This document shows positions 43,528 through 53,139 of a DNA stretch of 64,000 bases, one piece after another. The stretch lies in assembly GCA_014804655.1 (NCBI GenBank), contig JAAUZK010000018.1, positions 21,018 through 85,017 on the forward strand, given 5' to 3'. Source of the stretch: Lachnospiraceae bacterium (lineage in GTDB: Bacteria > Bacillota > Clostridia > Lachnospirales > Lachnospiraceae). Both the position numbers and the translations under genes were made by a program. Position 1 is the first letter of the stretch. Every line of letters begins with the position of its first letter. The notes under the pieces were generated by a model. The model was not told where the DNA came from, made no database searches, and saw only the letters and a list, made by a program, of their open reading frames with translations.

Positions 43528-45827
43528 GACCTCACCCACGCCAGAGCCGCCTCAAACGCCTCCACAGAAATCTCCCCAGGTCCGTAAGCCGCCTCATTCA
43601 ACGTCAGAAGCAGCTTTTTGGCAGAACCATTCTCGTCCGTCAGAATCCCATGCGCAACCAGCCATGCGATCTGTTCTTCAAAACTTTTCAGATCGTACAG
43701 TTCTTTCTTCTGGCTACGAAGCATATCCCGATACTTCATCAGCAGCTTCTCGCTGCGGTTCGCCCGATGATAGTGATACATCCGGAGCAATTTTCTGACT
43801 AAAATCCATACAAGAATCATAAGAAATAGCAGGATCAGGCAGAATACGAACCTATACACCGAAGCACCTCCGGTCTTTGCCGTGTCTGTTTCGGTGGTCT
43901 GTTCGGAGAAAGCGGTGCCGGCGAAGTCCACATCCTGCCCGTTTTGGAATAATCGGGTAAACAGATTCCATATACTCGTCCGACCGTCTTCCGAGTCCGT
44001 CCGATAGGGCGTGAGTTCTACAGGATACCACCCCAGTTTTTCGTCATATATCTCTACCCACGCATGGGCGTCGGCATCGGAAGCATCGTATGATACGACG
44101 GAACTTTGCGGCATCAGGGAAACTCCCTTGTAATAATCGGAAATGTTTAAGTCGGTGGTTTCGGCATCTTCTGCAATTTCCACGGCATCCACGGCATACC
44201 CTTCCACATATCGGGCAGGGATTCCCATATAGCGCAGGATCAGCACGGCGGAGCTGGCATAGTGGGCACAGTAACCTTTGCGTTTTTCCGTCAGGAAATA
44301 ATTGACGAAATCCTTTCTTCTCGGTGTGATTCCCGGGCTCAGCGTATAGGGATATTCGTTCTGGAAGTAATCGCGAAGACCGGCAATGACCTCATCCCGC
44401 GAACCGGAGAGTCCGGCTTCCTCGCAGAAAGCGGCGATTGCGGGTAGATTCACTTCCGGAACATCCAGCCACAGATCACTGGAGAGCGGCGCAGCGTTTC
44501 CATCAGGCAGTCCGGTCAGAAGCGGATAATAGGTATACTCCTGCTGTGCGCCGGGCATAATAATTTTGCCGATGTCTTCCGAATAGTAGGGCAGATATAC
44601 GCCGATCATTGCGGCCACGTTCGTAATCTTCATGAGACCTTTTGCATAATTGTCTTGATCGGAAGCGAAGGCCTCTTTCAGCCGTCTTGCCGTATCCGGA
44701 TCCCAGCCTTCTGCATGGGCGGTTTGATCCTCCACACTCCAATGATTTTCATAGGGAATGTATTCTGCGCCCACGAAGGTTTTGAGATAGATTCTGTCAA
44801 AAGTATAGGGGACAAATTCCAGAGTCAGATCGGGCTCATAGTCCAGACGAACGGTATTTACGCCGCCAAGCCGTCCGTTTACGAGTCCGCCGGTTGTGGG
44901 GTAGAAATTGATCAGTCCCATGATACCGAGGAGATAGATATTTTCCATCGTATCCATGGTCTGCAGCTTCAGGGCGCTTGTTTTTCTGTCGGCCATATAA
45001 GTGCTCCTCGGGTATAAAAAGGAGGTAACGCTCACGACGGTACTGCACAGGAGCGTGACTGCAAGCAGAGTGCCCATGGCGGCTTTGGAAGAAAAATTCC
45101 CGTAAAATATGTGCTTTTGTGCAGCTTTTCGCAGAATCTTCGGATGCAGACGATGGCACTGATATCGATTCTGCCTAAAGATATATACGGTGATAATTCC
45201 CATGGTAAACAGGATGATGTAGCCGCCGGCAGGCTCATATTCCAGATAGATCGGTACTAACAGGAAGAGCACGGAGGGAATGGCGGCGGCATAATACCTG
45301 CCTTTGCGCGAAATCAGTCCGTTTATGATAATGCAGCCGACGAAGGCAAAATAACACATGGCTGCGGAGATGGCCAGAAAGTGGTTCTCCGCCTGTTCCG
45401 CAAAGCTGACTTGTGCCTCGGTTCCGAAGAAGGAGGCGGCGTAGGAGGAAATATCGTTCAGGATGCCGTAGAATCCGCTGCTGATGTAGACACGCATGCC
45501 GAGTCCGGTGTACAGGACGAGGATAAAGACCAAGGTATAACCCACATTTTCCCACCAGCCGGAGGCATAGAGAGTGGCACAGTAGAGCGCTGCGAGCAGA
45601 GCCGAGAGGAAGAAGGCCCACTTCGCATAAGAAATGTGGAAAGCGGACAGCATGCCGCCCAGGCTTCCGGTGACGATCGCAAACAGAAACAAAGCGCGAA
45701 CGAGCAGATTGCTCCATCGGTTGTAGGGCTCGTCTGCACTGTGGGCGAACGGATCTTCGGACAGTATAATGCCCTCGGACAATTCAATATTCTGTTGGCT
45801 CTTTCTCTTCCATATGCTCTTAGCCAT
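43524..45827 (-). CDS. Transglutaminase-like membrane protein (TgpA type)
   Basis: 767 residues. Seven membrane helices in the first 280 residues, an external region with a transglutaminase-like core, one more helix (about 650-670) and a cytoplasmic tail. The core has 'KGYCAHYASSAVLILRYMGIP' with Cys520, 'DAHAWVEIYD' with His588 and 'GWYPVELTP', where Glu604 stands at the place of the usual Asp of the Cys-His-Asp triad. The family is linked to the MoxR and DUF58 genes that follow upstream in the same operon. Substrate is unknown; protein cross-linking or peptide cleavage at the cell surface is likely. Its start overlaps the DUF58 stop by 8 nt. Confidence 0.88.
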   Translation of the reverse strand: MAKSIWKRKSQQNIELSEGIILSEDPFAHSADEPYNRWSNLLVRALFLFAIVTGSLGGMLSAFHISYAKWAFFLSALLAALYCATLYASGWWENVGYTLVFILVLYTGLGMRVYISSGFYGILNDISSYAASFFGTEAQVSFAEQAENHFLAISAAMCYFAFVGCIIINGLISRKGRYYAAAIPSVLFLLVPIYLEYEPAGGYIILFTMGIITVYIFRQNRYQCHRLHPKILRKAAQKHIFYGNFSSKAAMGTLLAVTLLCSTVVSVTSFLYPRSTYMADRKTSALKLQTMDTMENIYLLGIMGLINFYPTTGGLVNGRLGGVNTVRLDYEPDLTLEFVPYTFDRIYLKTFVGAEYIPYENHWSVEDQTAHAEGWDPDTARRLKEAFASDQDNYAKGLMKITNVAAMIGVYLPYYSEDIGKIIMPGAQQEYTYYPLLTGLPDGNAAPLSSDLWLDVPEVNLPAIAAFCEEAGLSGSRDEVIAGLRDYFQNEYPYTLSPGITPRRKDFVNYFLTEKRKGYCAHYASSAVLILRYMGIPARYVEGYAVDAVEIAEDAETTDLNISDYYKGVSLMPQSSVVSYDASDADAHAWVEIYDEKLGWYPVELTPYRTDSEDGRTSIWNLFTRLFQNGQDVDFAGTAFSEQTTETDTAKTGGASVYRFVFCLILLFLMILVWILVRKLLRMYHYHRANRSEKLLMKYRDMLRSQKKELYDLKSFEEQIAWLVAHGILTDENGSAKKLLLTLNEAAYGPGEISVEAFEAALAWVRS

Positions 45828-46896
45828 TCGTACATATCTCCATCTGTATGGTATCGTCTTTGACTGTCAGACACATGTAACTGCGAAGCTGGGGATAGCA
45901 GTTCGCCATATAACCCTGCAGCAGGGTGCTGATTCGGGCGGACAGTTCGGTTCGGAAAATTTCACAAAAAGCGTTCTCCAGTTCCTCCTCACTTCCGCAG
46001 GAGTAGCTGTCAAAGGCGTATAGATGCTGATTCCAGACAAGCAGCCGGACCGCCATGCGCAGTTTAAGCATTTCCGTGACAATAAGGCAGCTTTCCGACA
46101 ATAGCTGCTGAACTTTTTCTTTCTCAGGAGGAAGGTCCAGGAGCAGTACATGCTCGCTGCCTGAGAGGGAGACGCGTTCTTTGACCATCAGTTCCCGTTG
46201 TCTGGCCGAAAGCTTCCAGTGGACATCCCGCGGGCGGTCACCGGGCACATAGGCGCGGATATCGCTGACTTCGCTGTGATCGCTGCCCTTTCGCACACTC
46301 TCCGCGAGTTCCGCCGCACCGGAGTAAGTCTCCGGAAGAGAAAACTGTGACAGCTCTTCGTGTTTTGGCAGGACGAAGATACATTCCTCCGGATTGCAGC
46401 TGGCGTGAATCAGGAAGATGCCCAGCAGATCGGTGAGAATATACTCTTTACAGGTGAAAACGATCCGCCCCAGATCGGTCATGGAGACGGTCATCGAAAA
46501 CCGCTTGGTGCCGCGGGGCGGTATCGACAGCAGAATCTTCTGGTCATTATAGGTCTGAAAAAAGGAATTGCCGACAGTGAGAAGCCATATGCTGTGCAGC
46601 GCACAGAACATGCTGCGGTTTGTTGCGCTGACGATGACTTCGGTGGGTTCTCCGGGTCTGACGGTTTTCTGAGTGACACGGATATCCCCCTCTATGGAAT
46701 CTGCCAGACGCCATGTCATATAGAAGGAGCAGGGCACCAGAAGGGTAAGGATGATTCCCGTAAGTAGGAAGAAATATCCCCGAAAAGCGAAAAAGAGCAG
46801 AATATTAATAATATAAATCAGCAAAAATGCCGCCAGATGAAAGGCGGAAATACTGATTTTTTTGTTTGTAGTATGATTAATTGTGTTCATAAGCAT
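45820..46896 (-). CDS. DUF58 domain-containing protein
   Basis: 358 residues. Two membrane helices at about 18-60 ('LAAFLLIYIINILLFFAF', then 'FLLTGIILTLLVPCSFYM'), a beta domain, and the DUF58 core 'VSDIRAYVPGDRPRDVHWKLSARQ' (about 215-240) with a following VWA-like part ('HVLLLDLPPE'). DUF58 proteins are encoded with MoxR ATPases and transglutaminase-like proteins and are thought to form with MoxR a chaperone-type complex. It lies 14 nt after the MoxR gene stop and overlaps the transglutaminase start. Confidence 0.9.
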   Translation of the reverse strand: MLMNTINHTTNKKISISAFHLAAFLLIYIINILLFFAFRGYFFLLTGIILTLLVPCSFYMTWRLADSIEGDIRVTQKTVRPGEPTEVIVSATNRSMFCALHSIWLLTVGNSFFQTYNDQKILLSIPPRGTKRFSMTVSMTDLGRIVFTCKEYILTDLLGIFLIHASCNPEECIFVLPKHEELSQFSLPETYSGAAELAESVRKGSDHSEVSDIRAYVPGDRPRDVHWKLSARQRELMVKERVSLSGSEHVLLLDLPPEKEKVQQLLSESCLIVTEMLKLRMAVRLLVWNQHLYAFDSYSCGSEEELENAFCEIFRTELSARISTLLQGYMANCYPQLRSYMCLTVKDDTIQMEICTNG

Positions 46897-46910
46897 ATAT
46901 TGAGTATAGC

Positions 46911-47843
46911 TCAGTTAATCTTAGGACTTCGTACCGTTTCATGGAGTTTATCGATAGCGGCCTCTACTAAGGTGCCTTCGGCCAAGGCTCTTGCGCTGAG
47001 GTGTACGCGGTGTCCGAGTACATCGACCAGCACGCTCTGGACATCATGAGCAGTGATGAAATCCCGCCCGTCAATCATTGCCATGGCCCGTGACATACGC
47101 AGGAGGGCGATGGCGGCACGAGGGCTGGCACCCTGCGCAAAAAGAGGATTGTTTCGTGTCCGCTCCACGAGGGACACCATATATTCATACAGGGAGTCGT
47201 GGACAAATATTTCTTCGGTCTTCTTTTGCAGCTCCTGCAGCTCTTCCAAGGAGAGTATGGGTGAGACGTCGGCGAGCTGCTTCCACACTTCGCCCTTTAA
47301 CAATGCCACGGCATCTTCATGTCCGGGGTAGCCCATGGACAAGCGCACGAGGAAACGGTCAAGCTGCGATTCCGGCAGCAGTTGTGTGCCTGACGAGCCG
47401 GCCGGATTCTGTGTGGCAATTACGATAAAGGGGTCCGGCAGCCTGCGGGTCACACCCTCGATACTTACCTGACGTTCCTCCATGACTTCTAACAGTGCGG
47501 ACTGTGTTTTCGGGGAAGTCCGGTTGATTTCGTCCGCAAGAAGCAGATTGCAGAAGACCGCGCCCTCCTGAAACTCAAATTCACCCTTCTGGCTGTGGTA
47601 CATGGAGAAGCCGAGCAGGTCGCTGGGAAGGACATCCGGCGTAAACTGGACTCTTCTGTAATCTAAGGAAAGTACCCGTGCAAAAGTGGTGGCCAGTGTG
47701 GTCTTCCCCACGCCGGGAATATCTTCCATCAGAATATGACCGCCGCCGATGATTGCGGCAAGCACTTTCTCCACAATATTTTCTTTTCCTTTGATGATCC
47801 GGTTTACGGCGGACTGAACCTGATTTAATCTGTTGTCCGGCAT
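46911..47843 (-). CDS. moxR: MoxR family AAA+ ATPase
   Basis: 310 residues. Walker A 'EDIPGVGKTTLA' (about 40-50), Walker B 'LLADEINRTSPK', sensor 1 'IATQNP', and C-terminal lid with 'GASPRAAIALLRMSRA'. MoxR ATPases act as chaperones that help assemble or activate partners with VWA-type domains, here probably the DUF58 protein. It is the first gene of the three-gene operon moxR-DUF58-transglutaminase, read leftward. GGAGGAGC lies just upstream of ATG 47843. These three genes are clearly richer in GC than the glycan cluster. Confidence 0.93.
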   Translation of the reverse strand: MPDNRLNQVQSAVNRIIKGKENIVEKVLAAIIGGGHILMEDIPGVGKTTLATTFARVLSLDYRRVQFTPDVLPSDLLGFSMYHSQKGEFEFQEGAVFCNLLLADEINRTSPKTQSALLEVMEERQVSIEGVTRRLPDPFIVIATQNPAGSSGTQLLPESQLDRFLVRLSMGYPGHEDAVALLKGEVWKQLADVSPILSLEELQELQKKTEEIFVHDSLYEYMVSLVERTRNNPLFAQGASPRAAIALLRMSRAMAMIDGRDFITAHDVQSVLVDVLGHRVHLSARALAEGTLVEAAIDKLHETVRSPKIN

Positions 47844-47918
47844 AGTGCTCCTCCATGGTATAATACAAAGTAAATTCCGTGGTTCTATTTATTCTATAGG
47901 AAATTGCTCGTTCTTGCA

Positions 47919-47940
47919 CGAGTTCGCGAAGCGAATCTCG
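47919..47940. repeat. 22-nt palindrome, copy 1
   Basis: CGAGTTCGCGAAGCGAATCTCG followed by CAA. A closely similar palindrome of the same length is at 49640-49661. It lies in the 531-bp gap 47844-48374, upstream of moxR. Confidence 0.55.
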
Positions 47941-47992
47941 CAACCCCGCGAAGCTCAATTTTTTATGGGGTATCTAAGTCGTCCGCGCGGAT

Positions 47993-48124
47993 GAAAGTTA
48001 ATATCTACGGAGCCGCGCTTCCGCTCCGCAAAAAGCGTAACGGGCACTAAGTTCGTGAAATACCTCACTAAGTGCCGACGCTTTTTGAGGGGCTCCTTAA
48101 GATATTAACTTCCCTCTGCGCTGG
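47993..48124. mobile_element. Palindromic MITE-like element, copy 1
   Basis: Nested inverted repeats: AAGTTAATATCT (47995-48006) pairs with 48100-48111, GGAGCC (48009-48014) with 48091-48096, and CAAAAAGCGT (48029-48038) with 48078-48087. The left ~45 nt and right ~45 nt match the copy at 62080-62230 almost exactly, while the middle differs. No coding capacity. The outermost left end is less well kept than in copy 2. Confidence 0.75.
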
Positions 48125-48310
48125 GTAATGGCTGTATTTGAACTGCAATATTTCCACGAATATTTAATTTTATTATACAATAAGAGACGCTTTGTACACA
48201 ACCCCTGCGTTTTGTCAGAAAACTTAGTCAAAAACTTAGTTGCTTTGTACTGCTTGAAATAGCTGGATACAAGCCGATTATCTTCCCCATAAAGAGTGTT
48301 AGCAAAATAT

Positions 48311-48339
48311 TTGCAAAAAAGTTGCGTATAATTTAAAAT
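48311..48339 (+). promoter_or_regulatory. Possible promoter of the DUF4143 ATPase gene
   Basis: TTGCAA (48311-48316), 17-bp spacer, TAAAAT (48334-48339). TTGCGT (48322-48327) with TATAAA 17 bp on is an alternative. Confidence 0.45.
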
Positions 48340-48374
48340 ATAATTATAAATTAGTCGCAGGAAGGTGAAGCATT

Positions 48375-49631
48375 ATGTATATTGAGCGGGCAATGGAAAA
48401 TATTATTCAGAATACTGAAAAGGGATTTAAGGCAGTTTTAGTAACAGGAGCCAGACAAGTCGGTAAATCTACGTTATTAAAGCATATGTACAAGGACAGA
48501 AAATATATATCGTTTGATGATCCTGTTCTGAGAGAGGAAACAAAGCGGGAACCGGGATTGTTTTTTCGTAATAACAAACCGCCCGTTATATTAGATGAAG
48601 TACAGTATATATCAGAGTTATTCCCTTATATTAAGATGGAATGTGACAAATCGGAAGATAAAGGATTGTTTCAGTTGACGGGATCTCAGCAGTATCGGCT
48701 GATGCAGAACATATCGGAATCTCTTGCCGGGCGTATAGCGGTTTTGGAGCTTTCCGGTTTGTCCTTGCGGGAAATGCAGGGAGATTCTTTCAGCGAACCA
48801 TTCATACCTACGGAAGAGTATATTGTGAAGAGACAGGAAACAGTGAAGATGTGCGATGATGTATGGAGAATCATCCATCGAGGAAGTTATCCGGCATTGG
48901 CGGATACGGATGTTGATTGGCAGACATTTTACAGTTCATATGTTCAGACTTATATCGACCGCGATGTCAATGAACTTGCGAATGTAAAAAATAAATTAAA
49001 GTTCACACAATTTCTTACTGCAATGGCAGCGAGAACGGGACAAATCCTAAATTATTCCTCGGTGGCGGAGCAGGTGGAAGTTTCATCTGCTACTGTGAAG
49101 GAATGGACTTCGATCTTAGAGGCATCGGGGATCATATACCTGTTGCAGCCATTTTCTAATTCGTCATTGAATCGGACAATCAAAACGCCGAAGATTTATT
49201 TCAGAGATACGGGACTGGTATGTTATCTGACCAGATATCCGACACCGGATACTGCAATGAACGGCGCTTTGGCGGGAGGATTATTTGAGACATTCGTAGT
49301 ATCCGAAATATTAAAGAGTTTTGCAAATGCAGGTCAGGATTACAGAATGTTCGTCTCTTACTATAGGGGAAAGGATAAGATTCGAAGACAAAAGGATGGT
49401 ACAAAAACGGAGCGTGAGGCAGAAATTGATCTTTTGATCGAACAGGGGGATACTATATATCCCGTCGAAATTAAGATGTCAGCCAATCCGAAATTGAGTA
49501 TGACAGATGCGTTTGATGTTCTTGAGAGAATTAAGGGGAAAAAGCGCGGAACAGGAACAATCGTATGCATGTATGAATCCGTATTATGGCTGAACGAAAC
49601 AACGGTGGCACTGCCGGTGGAATATATATAA
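48375..49631 (+). CDS. AAA ATPase with DUF4143 domain
   Basis: 418 residues. AAA_14 core: Walker A 'VTGARQVGKSTLL' (about 23-35), Walker B 'VILDEVQYI', 'LTGSQQYRLM' as sensor. The C-terminal DUF4143 part has 'YVQTYIDRDVNEL', 'SSATVKEWTSILEASGIIY' (winged helix), and a nuclease-like end 'EAEIDLLIEQGDTIYPVEIKM' (D-x(n)-E-x-K type). These ATPases are common in gut bacteria and their function is unknown; the tail suggests DNA contact. The gene stands alone with a terminator at 49663-49685, and lies between the palindromic element and the ABC transporter. Confidence 0.88.
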   Translation: MYIERAMENIIQNTEKGFKAVLVTGARQVGKSTLLKHMYKDRKYISFDDPVLREETKREPGLFFRNNKPPVILDEVQYISELFPYIKMECDKSEDKGLFQLTGSQQYRLMQNISESLAGRIAVLELSGLSLREMQGDSFSEPFIPTEEYIVKRQETVKMCDDVWRIIHRGSYPALADTDVDWQTFYSSYVQTYIDRDVNELANVKNKLKFTQFLTAMAARTGQILNYSSVAEQVEVSSATVKEWTSILEASGIIYLLQPFSNSSLNRTIKTPKIYFRDTGLVCYLTRYPTPDTAMNGALAGGLFETFVVSEILKSFANAGQDYRMFVSYYRGKDKIRRQKDGTKTEREAEIDLLIEQGDTIYPVEIKMSANPKLSMTDAFDVLERIKGKKRGTGTIVCMYESVLWLNETTVALPVEYI

Positions 49632-49639
49632 TCATATTC

Positions 49640-49661
49640 CGAGTTTGCGCAGCAAAACTCG
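49640..49661. repeat. 22-nt palindrome, copy 2
   Basis: CGAGTTTGCGCAGCAAAACTCG followed by CAA; the same length and pattern as 47919-47940. It sits directly in front of a terminator stem. Confidence 0.55.
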
Positions 49662-49662
49662 C

Positions 49663-49685
49663 AATCGAACTTGTTCGATTTTTTT
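49663..49685 (+). terminator. Rho-independent terminator after the DUF4143 gene
   Basis: Stem AATCGAA (49663-49669) and TTCGATT (49674-49680), loop CTTG, run of T to 49685. Confidence 0.8.
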
Positions 49686-49850
49686 AATGATTATTTAATA
49701 ATTCCTGCGTTACACTGTCCTAAGACCCGGGCAAACGGTATTGTATGGCGGACGGCTTTACAGAACTGTTATCATTCGTAACTGTTCAGAAGGTGCTTTA
49801 TAACTGTGAAGAACAGTTACTATAATTTTAATAAGAAAGGGAAAGGACAG

Positions 49851-52226
49851 ATGTTTCTACGCATACTGAAAAAAGATTTAAAACGAAAAAGAACAATGAA
49901 CGTGATCCTGCTGCTGTTCATCATATTGGCGGCGATGTTTCTGGCAAGCAGCGTGGATAACCTGATTGCAGTGAACGGTGCCATAGATCATTTCATAGAG
50001 ATCTCCAAGGTGCCGGATTCTCTCGTGGTTGCCCTGACGGATGGGGTGACCGATGAAATCGATGACTTTCTGCAGGAAAATGAATGGGTTTCGGAATATG
50101 AGGTGATTGACGGCTTTAACCTGCTCAATGAGGACGTGACAATTACGAGTTGTCAGGCGGATCCCGGAAAAAGCGGGTATGAGAGAACGAACACGCTATT
50201 TATTGGGAAGATTCCGGATAACTTTGTGAAAGTTTTCACAACGGAGGACAGTCCTATTACGCTAAAGCCCGGCGAGATCGCATTTCCGAAGCTGGAAGCG
50301 GATAACAATAACCTGCAGGTAGGGGACACAGTCTCCATCCGTGTCGGAGAAGTGGAGCAGGAGTTTCGAATTGCTGCGATCGTTAAGGATGCGGTATTCG
50401 GCAGTTCCATGATGGGATTTAAGAGACTATTTGTCGCGGAGGAGGATTATGCCCGTTATGCCGGACAGGAAGGGCTGGTTCATACCGGAATCTACAATGT
50501 AAATTATGCCGACAAGGATAAGTTTCAAAGCGAGTGGAAAAAACAGAATTTTACCGTGATCAGTGCCATTGACGGGAAGGATACGATCCGCCTGATCTAT
50601 ATCATGGATATGCTGATTGCAGCGATCCTGATCGTGGTGAGTGTCTGTCTAATTCTGCTGTCTTTTCTGGTGCTGCGGTTCACCATCGTATTTACCATGC
50701 AGGAAGACTATAAAGAGATCGGTATCATGAAGGCCATCGGATTAAGAGATGCGGGCATCAAAGGGCTGTATCTGATCAAGTATTTTGCCATCTCCGTGGC
50801 CGGTGCCATGATCGGGCTGGTGTGCAGCATACCTTTCGGAAAGGCGATTCTGAAACGGGCGATTGTCAATATCGTAGTGGAGCAGAACGGACAGAATTTT
50901 GTCATTAACATTGTCTGTGCGGCGGCTGTGGTCGGCATTGTCCTTCTTTTCTGCTATCTGAGCACTAATAAATTAAAGAAAATATCGGCACTGGAAGCGA
51001 TCAGAAGCGGTTCCGACGGGGAACGGTACAAGGCGAAGAGTCATTTCAAACTGTGGAAACGCTCCCGGATGCGTCCGGGTCTGTATCTGGCACTCAATGA
51101 CATACTGAGCAGCCTAAAAAGGTTCGGTATATTGTTTGTGACTTTCTGTCTGGGGATGATGCTGATCCTGCTGCCCTTAAGTGCGGCGAATACCCTGAAA
51201 AGCGACGGAATCATCAGCGAGTTTTCCTTAAGTCCGTCGGATGTCTATCTGGATACCGGCAGAGGGGAAACTTACACGGTGGACATGGACAGTCTGTTTC
51301 GTGACATGGAAGAAATAGAGGATGTGCTTAGCGAAAAAGGGATGAAGGCACAGATCGGGGCTGATATGGGATATATGCTTCCCTGTTATGCCGATGATCC
51401 CGAGAATACGGTAACTTACTATATCTTACAGGCGGAGGGAAGCTGGGAAAGGCATTATTCGGTCCTTGCGGGCAGAGAACCGGAGCTGGCCAATGAGGTG
51501 ATGATCACAGAGATTACGGCGGGGGAACTGGGCGTAGGAATCGGAGATACCATTTATTTCAAGACGGCGGAGCAGGCGGAAGAATATATCATCACGGGAA
51601 CCTATCAGTCCATGATGAATATGGGACAGGGATACCGGGTGAGCCGCAGCGCGAAGCTGGACCCGGCCTATGCCGCGGGAATACTGTGCATGCAGGTGGA
51701 GATCGAAGGGATGGAGAGCGAAGAGGCGTGCGAGCAGCTGAAAAATATCTTTCCGGATTACAAGATAATGGATGCCGAAGGATTCCTGGACAACATGATC
51801 GGTGGGATCATCGAGCAGATCGATGCACTGACATACTTTATCGTGGGCACCGTCCTAATCATCAACGGTCTGATCACGGTTCTTCTGATGAAGACGATCA
51901 TGACCAAGGAACGGGGCGATATCGCGCTTCTTAAGAGTCTCGGTTTCACGGATGGGACGCTTAAGAGCTGGCAGACTGCGAGAGTGCTGTTGATTCTTAT
52001 AGTATCCGTGGTGGCCGGAACGCTGTTGTCTAACCTGCTTGCGCCTTACATTATCGGTCCGATTTTTGCAATAATGGGTGGCACATCGATCAAACTGGTT
52101 ACGGGAACGGTGGAGGTGTATGTGATCTATCCGTTGCTGCTTCTTGCCGTGACAGGATTGACGGCGCTTCTCTGCGCGGACGGTGTGAAGAAAGTGGACT
52201 TGAAGGAAGTCAATGATATAGAGTAA
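49851..52226 (+). CDS. ABC transporter permease with two FtsX domains
   Basis: 791 residues from ATG 49851 (AAAGGA upstream); an earlier GTG at 49806 lacks a good site. Layout: TM1 at about 18-36, external domain to 240, three helices (245-380) with the FtsX pattern 'YKEIGIMKAIGLRDAGI', a short cytoplasmic link, one helix near 425, a second external domain to 650, and three helices at the end with 'RGDIALLKSLGFTDGTLKSW'. This is the duplicated MacB/LolE/ABC3 architecture. With the ATPase downstream it exports or relocates lipids, peptides or antibiotics, or works mechanically on the wall. An ATPase, regulator and kinase follow in one unit. Confidence 0.88.
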   Translation: MFLRILKKDLKRKRTMNVILLLFIILAAMFLASSVDNLIAVNGAIDHFIEISKVPDSLVVALTDGVTDEIDDFLQENEWVSEYEVIDGFNLLNEDVTITSCQADPGKSGYERTNTLFIGKIPDNFVKVFTTEDSPITLKPGEIAFPKLEADNNNLQVGDTVSIRVGEVEQEFRIAAIVKDAVFGSSMMGFKRLFVAEEDYARYAGQEGLVHTGIYNVNYADKDKFQSEWKKQNFTVISAIDGKDTIRLIYIMDMLIAAILIVVSVCLILLSFLVLRFTIVFTMQEDYKEIGIMKAIGLRDAGIKGLYLIKYFAISVAGAMIGLVCSIPFGKAILKRAIVNIVVEQNGQNFVINIVCAAAVVGIVLLFCYLSTNKLKKISALEAIRSGSDGERYKAKSHFKLWKRSRMRPGLYLALNDILSSLKRFGILFVTFCLGMMLILLPLSAANTLKSDGIISEFSLSPSDVYLDTGRGETYTVDMDSLFRDMEEIEDVLSEKGMKAQIGADMGYMLPCYADDPENTVTYYILQAEGSWERHYSVLAGREPELANEVMITEITAGELGVGIGDTIYFKTAEQAEEYIITGTYQSMMNMGQGYRVSRSAKLDPAYAAGILCMQVEIEGMESEEACEQLKNIFPDYKIMDAEGFLDNMIGGIIEQIDALTYFIVGTVLIINGLITVLLMKTIMTKERGDIALLKSLGFTDGTLKSWQTARVLLILIVSVVAGTLLSNLLAPYIIGPIFAIMGGTSIKLVTGTVEVYVIYPLLLLAVTGLTALLCADGVKKVDLKEVNDIE

Positions 52227-52311
52227 TAATTTTTAGTCATGGGATTTGTGTCTGCGCGCTGCCTGTCACAGATTCGTATATATTCAAAAGCAGCGCAGAA
52301 ATGAGGAAAAC

Positions 52312-53082
52312 ATGAATACATTAACGGTAAAAGACTTATGTAAGACTTATATCATTAACAAAAGGCAGAACAACGTACTTAAGAATATCAATATGGAGAT
52401 TAAAGAGGGAGAGATGGTGGCCGTTATGGGACCCAGCGGATCGGGGAAATCCACGCTTCTGTATACGATCAGCGGCATGGACCATCTGACGGCCGGCAGG
52501 GTGGATTTCTTCGGCAAGGATATCAGCGCCTTAAGTGCAGCGCAGATGAGCAGTCTGCGGCTGAATGAGATGGGATTTATTTTCCAGCAGATGTATATGT
52601 TAAAAAATCTCACGATTTATGATAATATCATATTGCCTGCCTATCAGGCCAAGAGCGGTAAGAATAAAGAGAAGAGAAAAGAGATCAATGACCGGGCAAA
52701 AGAGTTGATGCACAAGCTGGGGATCAGTGAGATCGCGGAACATGACATCAATGAGGTATCGGGCGGCCAGCTACAGAGAGCATGTATCTGCCGAAGCCTC
52801 ATCAACAACCCGAAGATGATCTTCGCGGACGAGCCTACCGGTGCGCTGAACCAGCAAAACTCTAAGGAGGTCATGAAGGAATTAAACCGCATCAATGCGG
52901 AGGGAACGACCGTCATGTTGGTAACCCATGATTTGAAAGTGGCGGCGAAGAGTGACAGGGTACTCTATATTGAGGACGGCAGCATTAAGGGTGAGTACAC
53001 ATTCGGCAAGTACAAAGGACAGGAAGAGAACAGAGAGCGGGAGAAGAGGCTGTCTGTCTGGCTGATGGAGATGGGATTCTGA
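52312..53082 (+). CDS. ABC transporter ATP-binding protein (MacB/LolD family)
   Basis: 256 residues from ATG 52312 (GAGGAAA upstream); a GTG/ATG further upstream at 52246 reads through non-coding sequence. Walker A 'GPSGSGKST', Q-loop 'FIFQQMYMLKNL', signature 'VSGGQLQRA', Walker B 'MIFADEPTGAL' and switch 'VTHD'. The EPTGAL ending is typical of ATPases paired with FtsX-type permeases. It powers the permease encoded just upstream. Confidence 0.93.
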   Translation: MNTLTVKDLCKTYIINKRQNNVLKNINMEIKEGEMVAVMGPSGSGKSTLLYTISGMDHLTAGRVDFFGKDISALSAAQMSSLRLNEMGFIFQQMYMLKNLTIYDNIILPAYQAKSGKNKEKRKEINDRAKELMHKLGISEIAEHDINEVSGGQLQRACICRSLINNPKMIFADEPTGALNQQNSKEVMKELNRINAEGTTVMLVTHDLKVAAKSDRVLYIEDGSIKGEYTFGKYKGQEENREREKRLSVWLMEMGF

Positions 53083-53139
53083 CGGTCAAATGAAAATGGA
53101 TTGACTATATTGGTCATTAATAACGGAGCGGAGGCGGAT

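Noticed and set aside
45235..45717. Long open frames on the minus and plus strands inside the transglutaminase, DUF58 and MoxR genes
   Set aside because: They are shifted-frame shadows in GC-rich coding sequence, with Arg/Cys/His-rich products and no ribosome sites.
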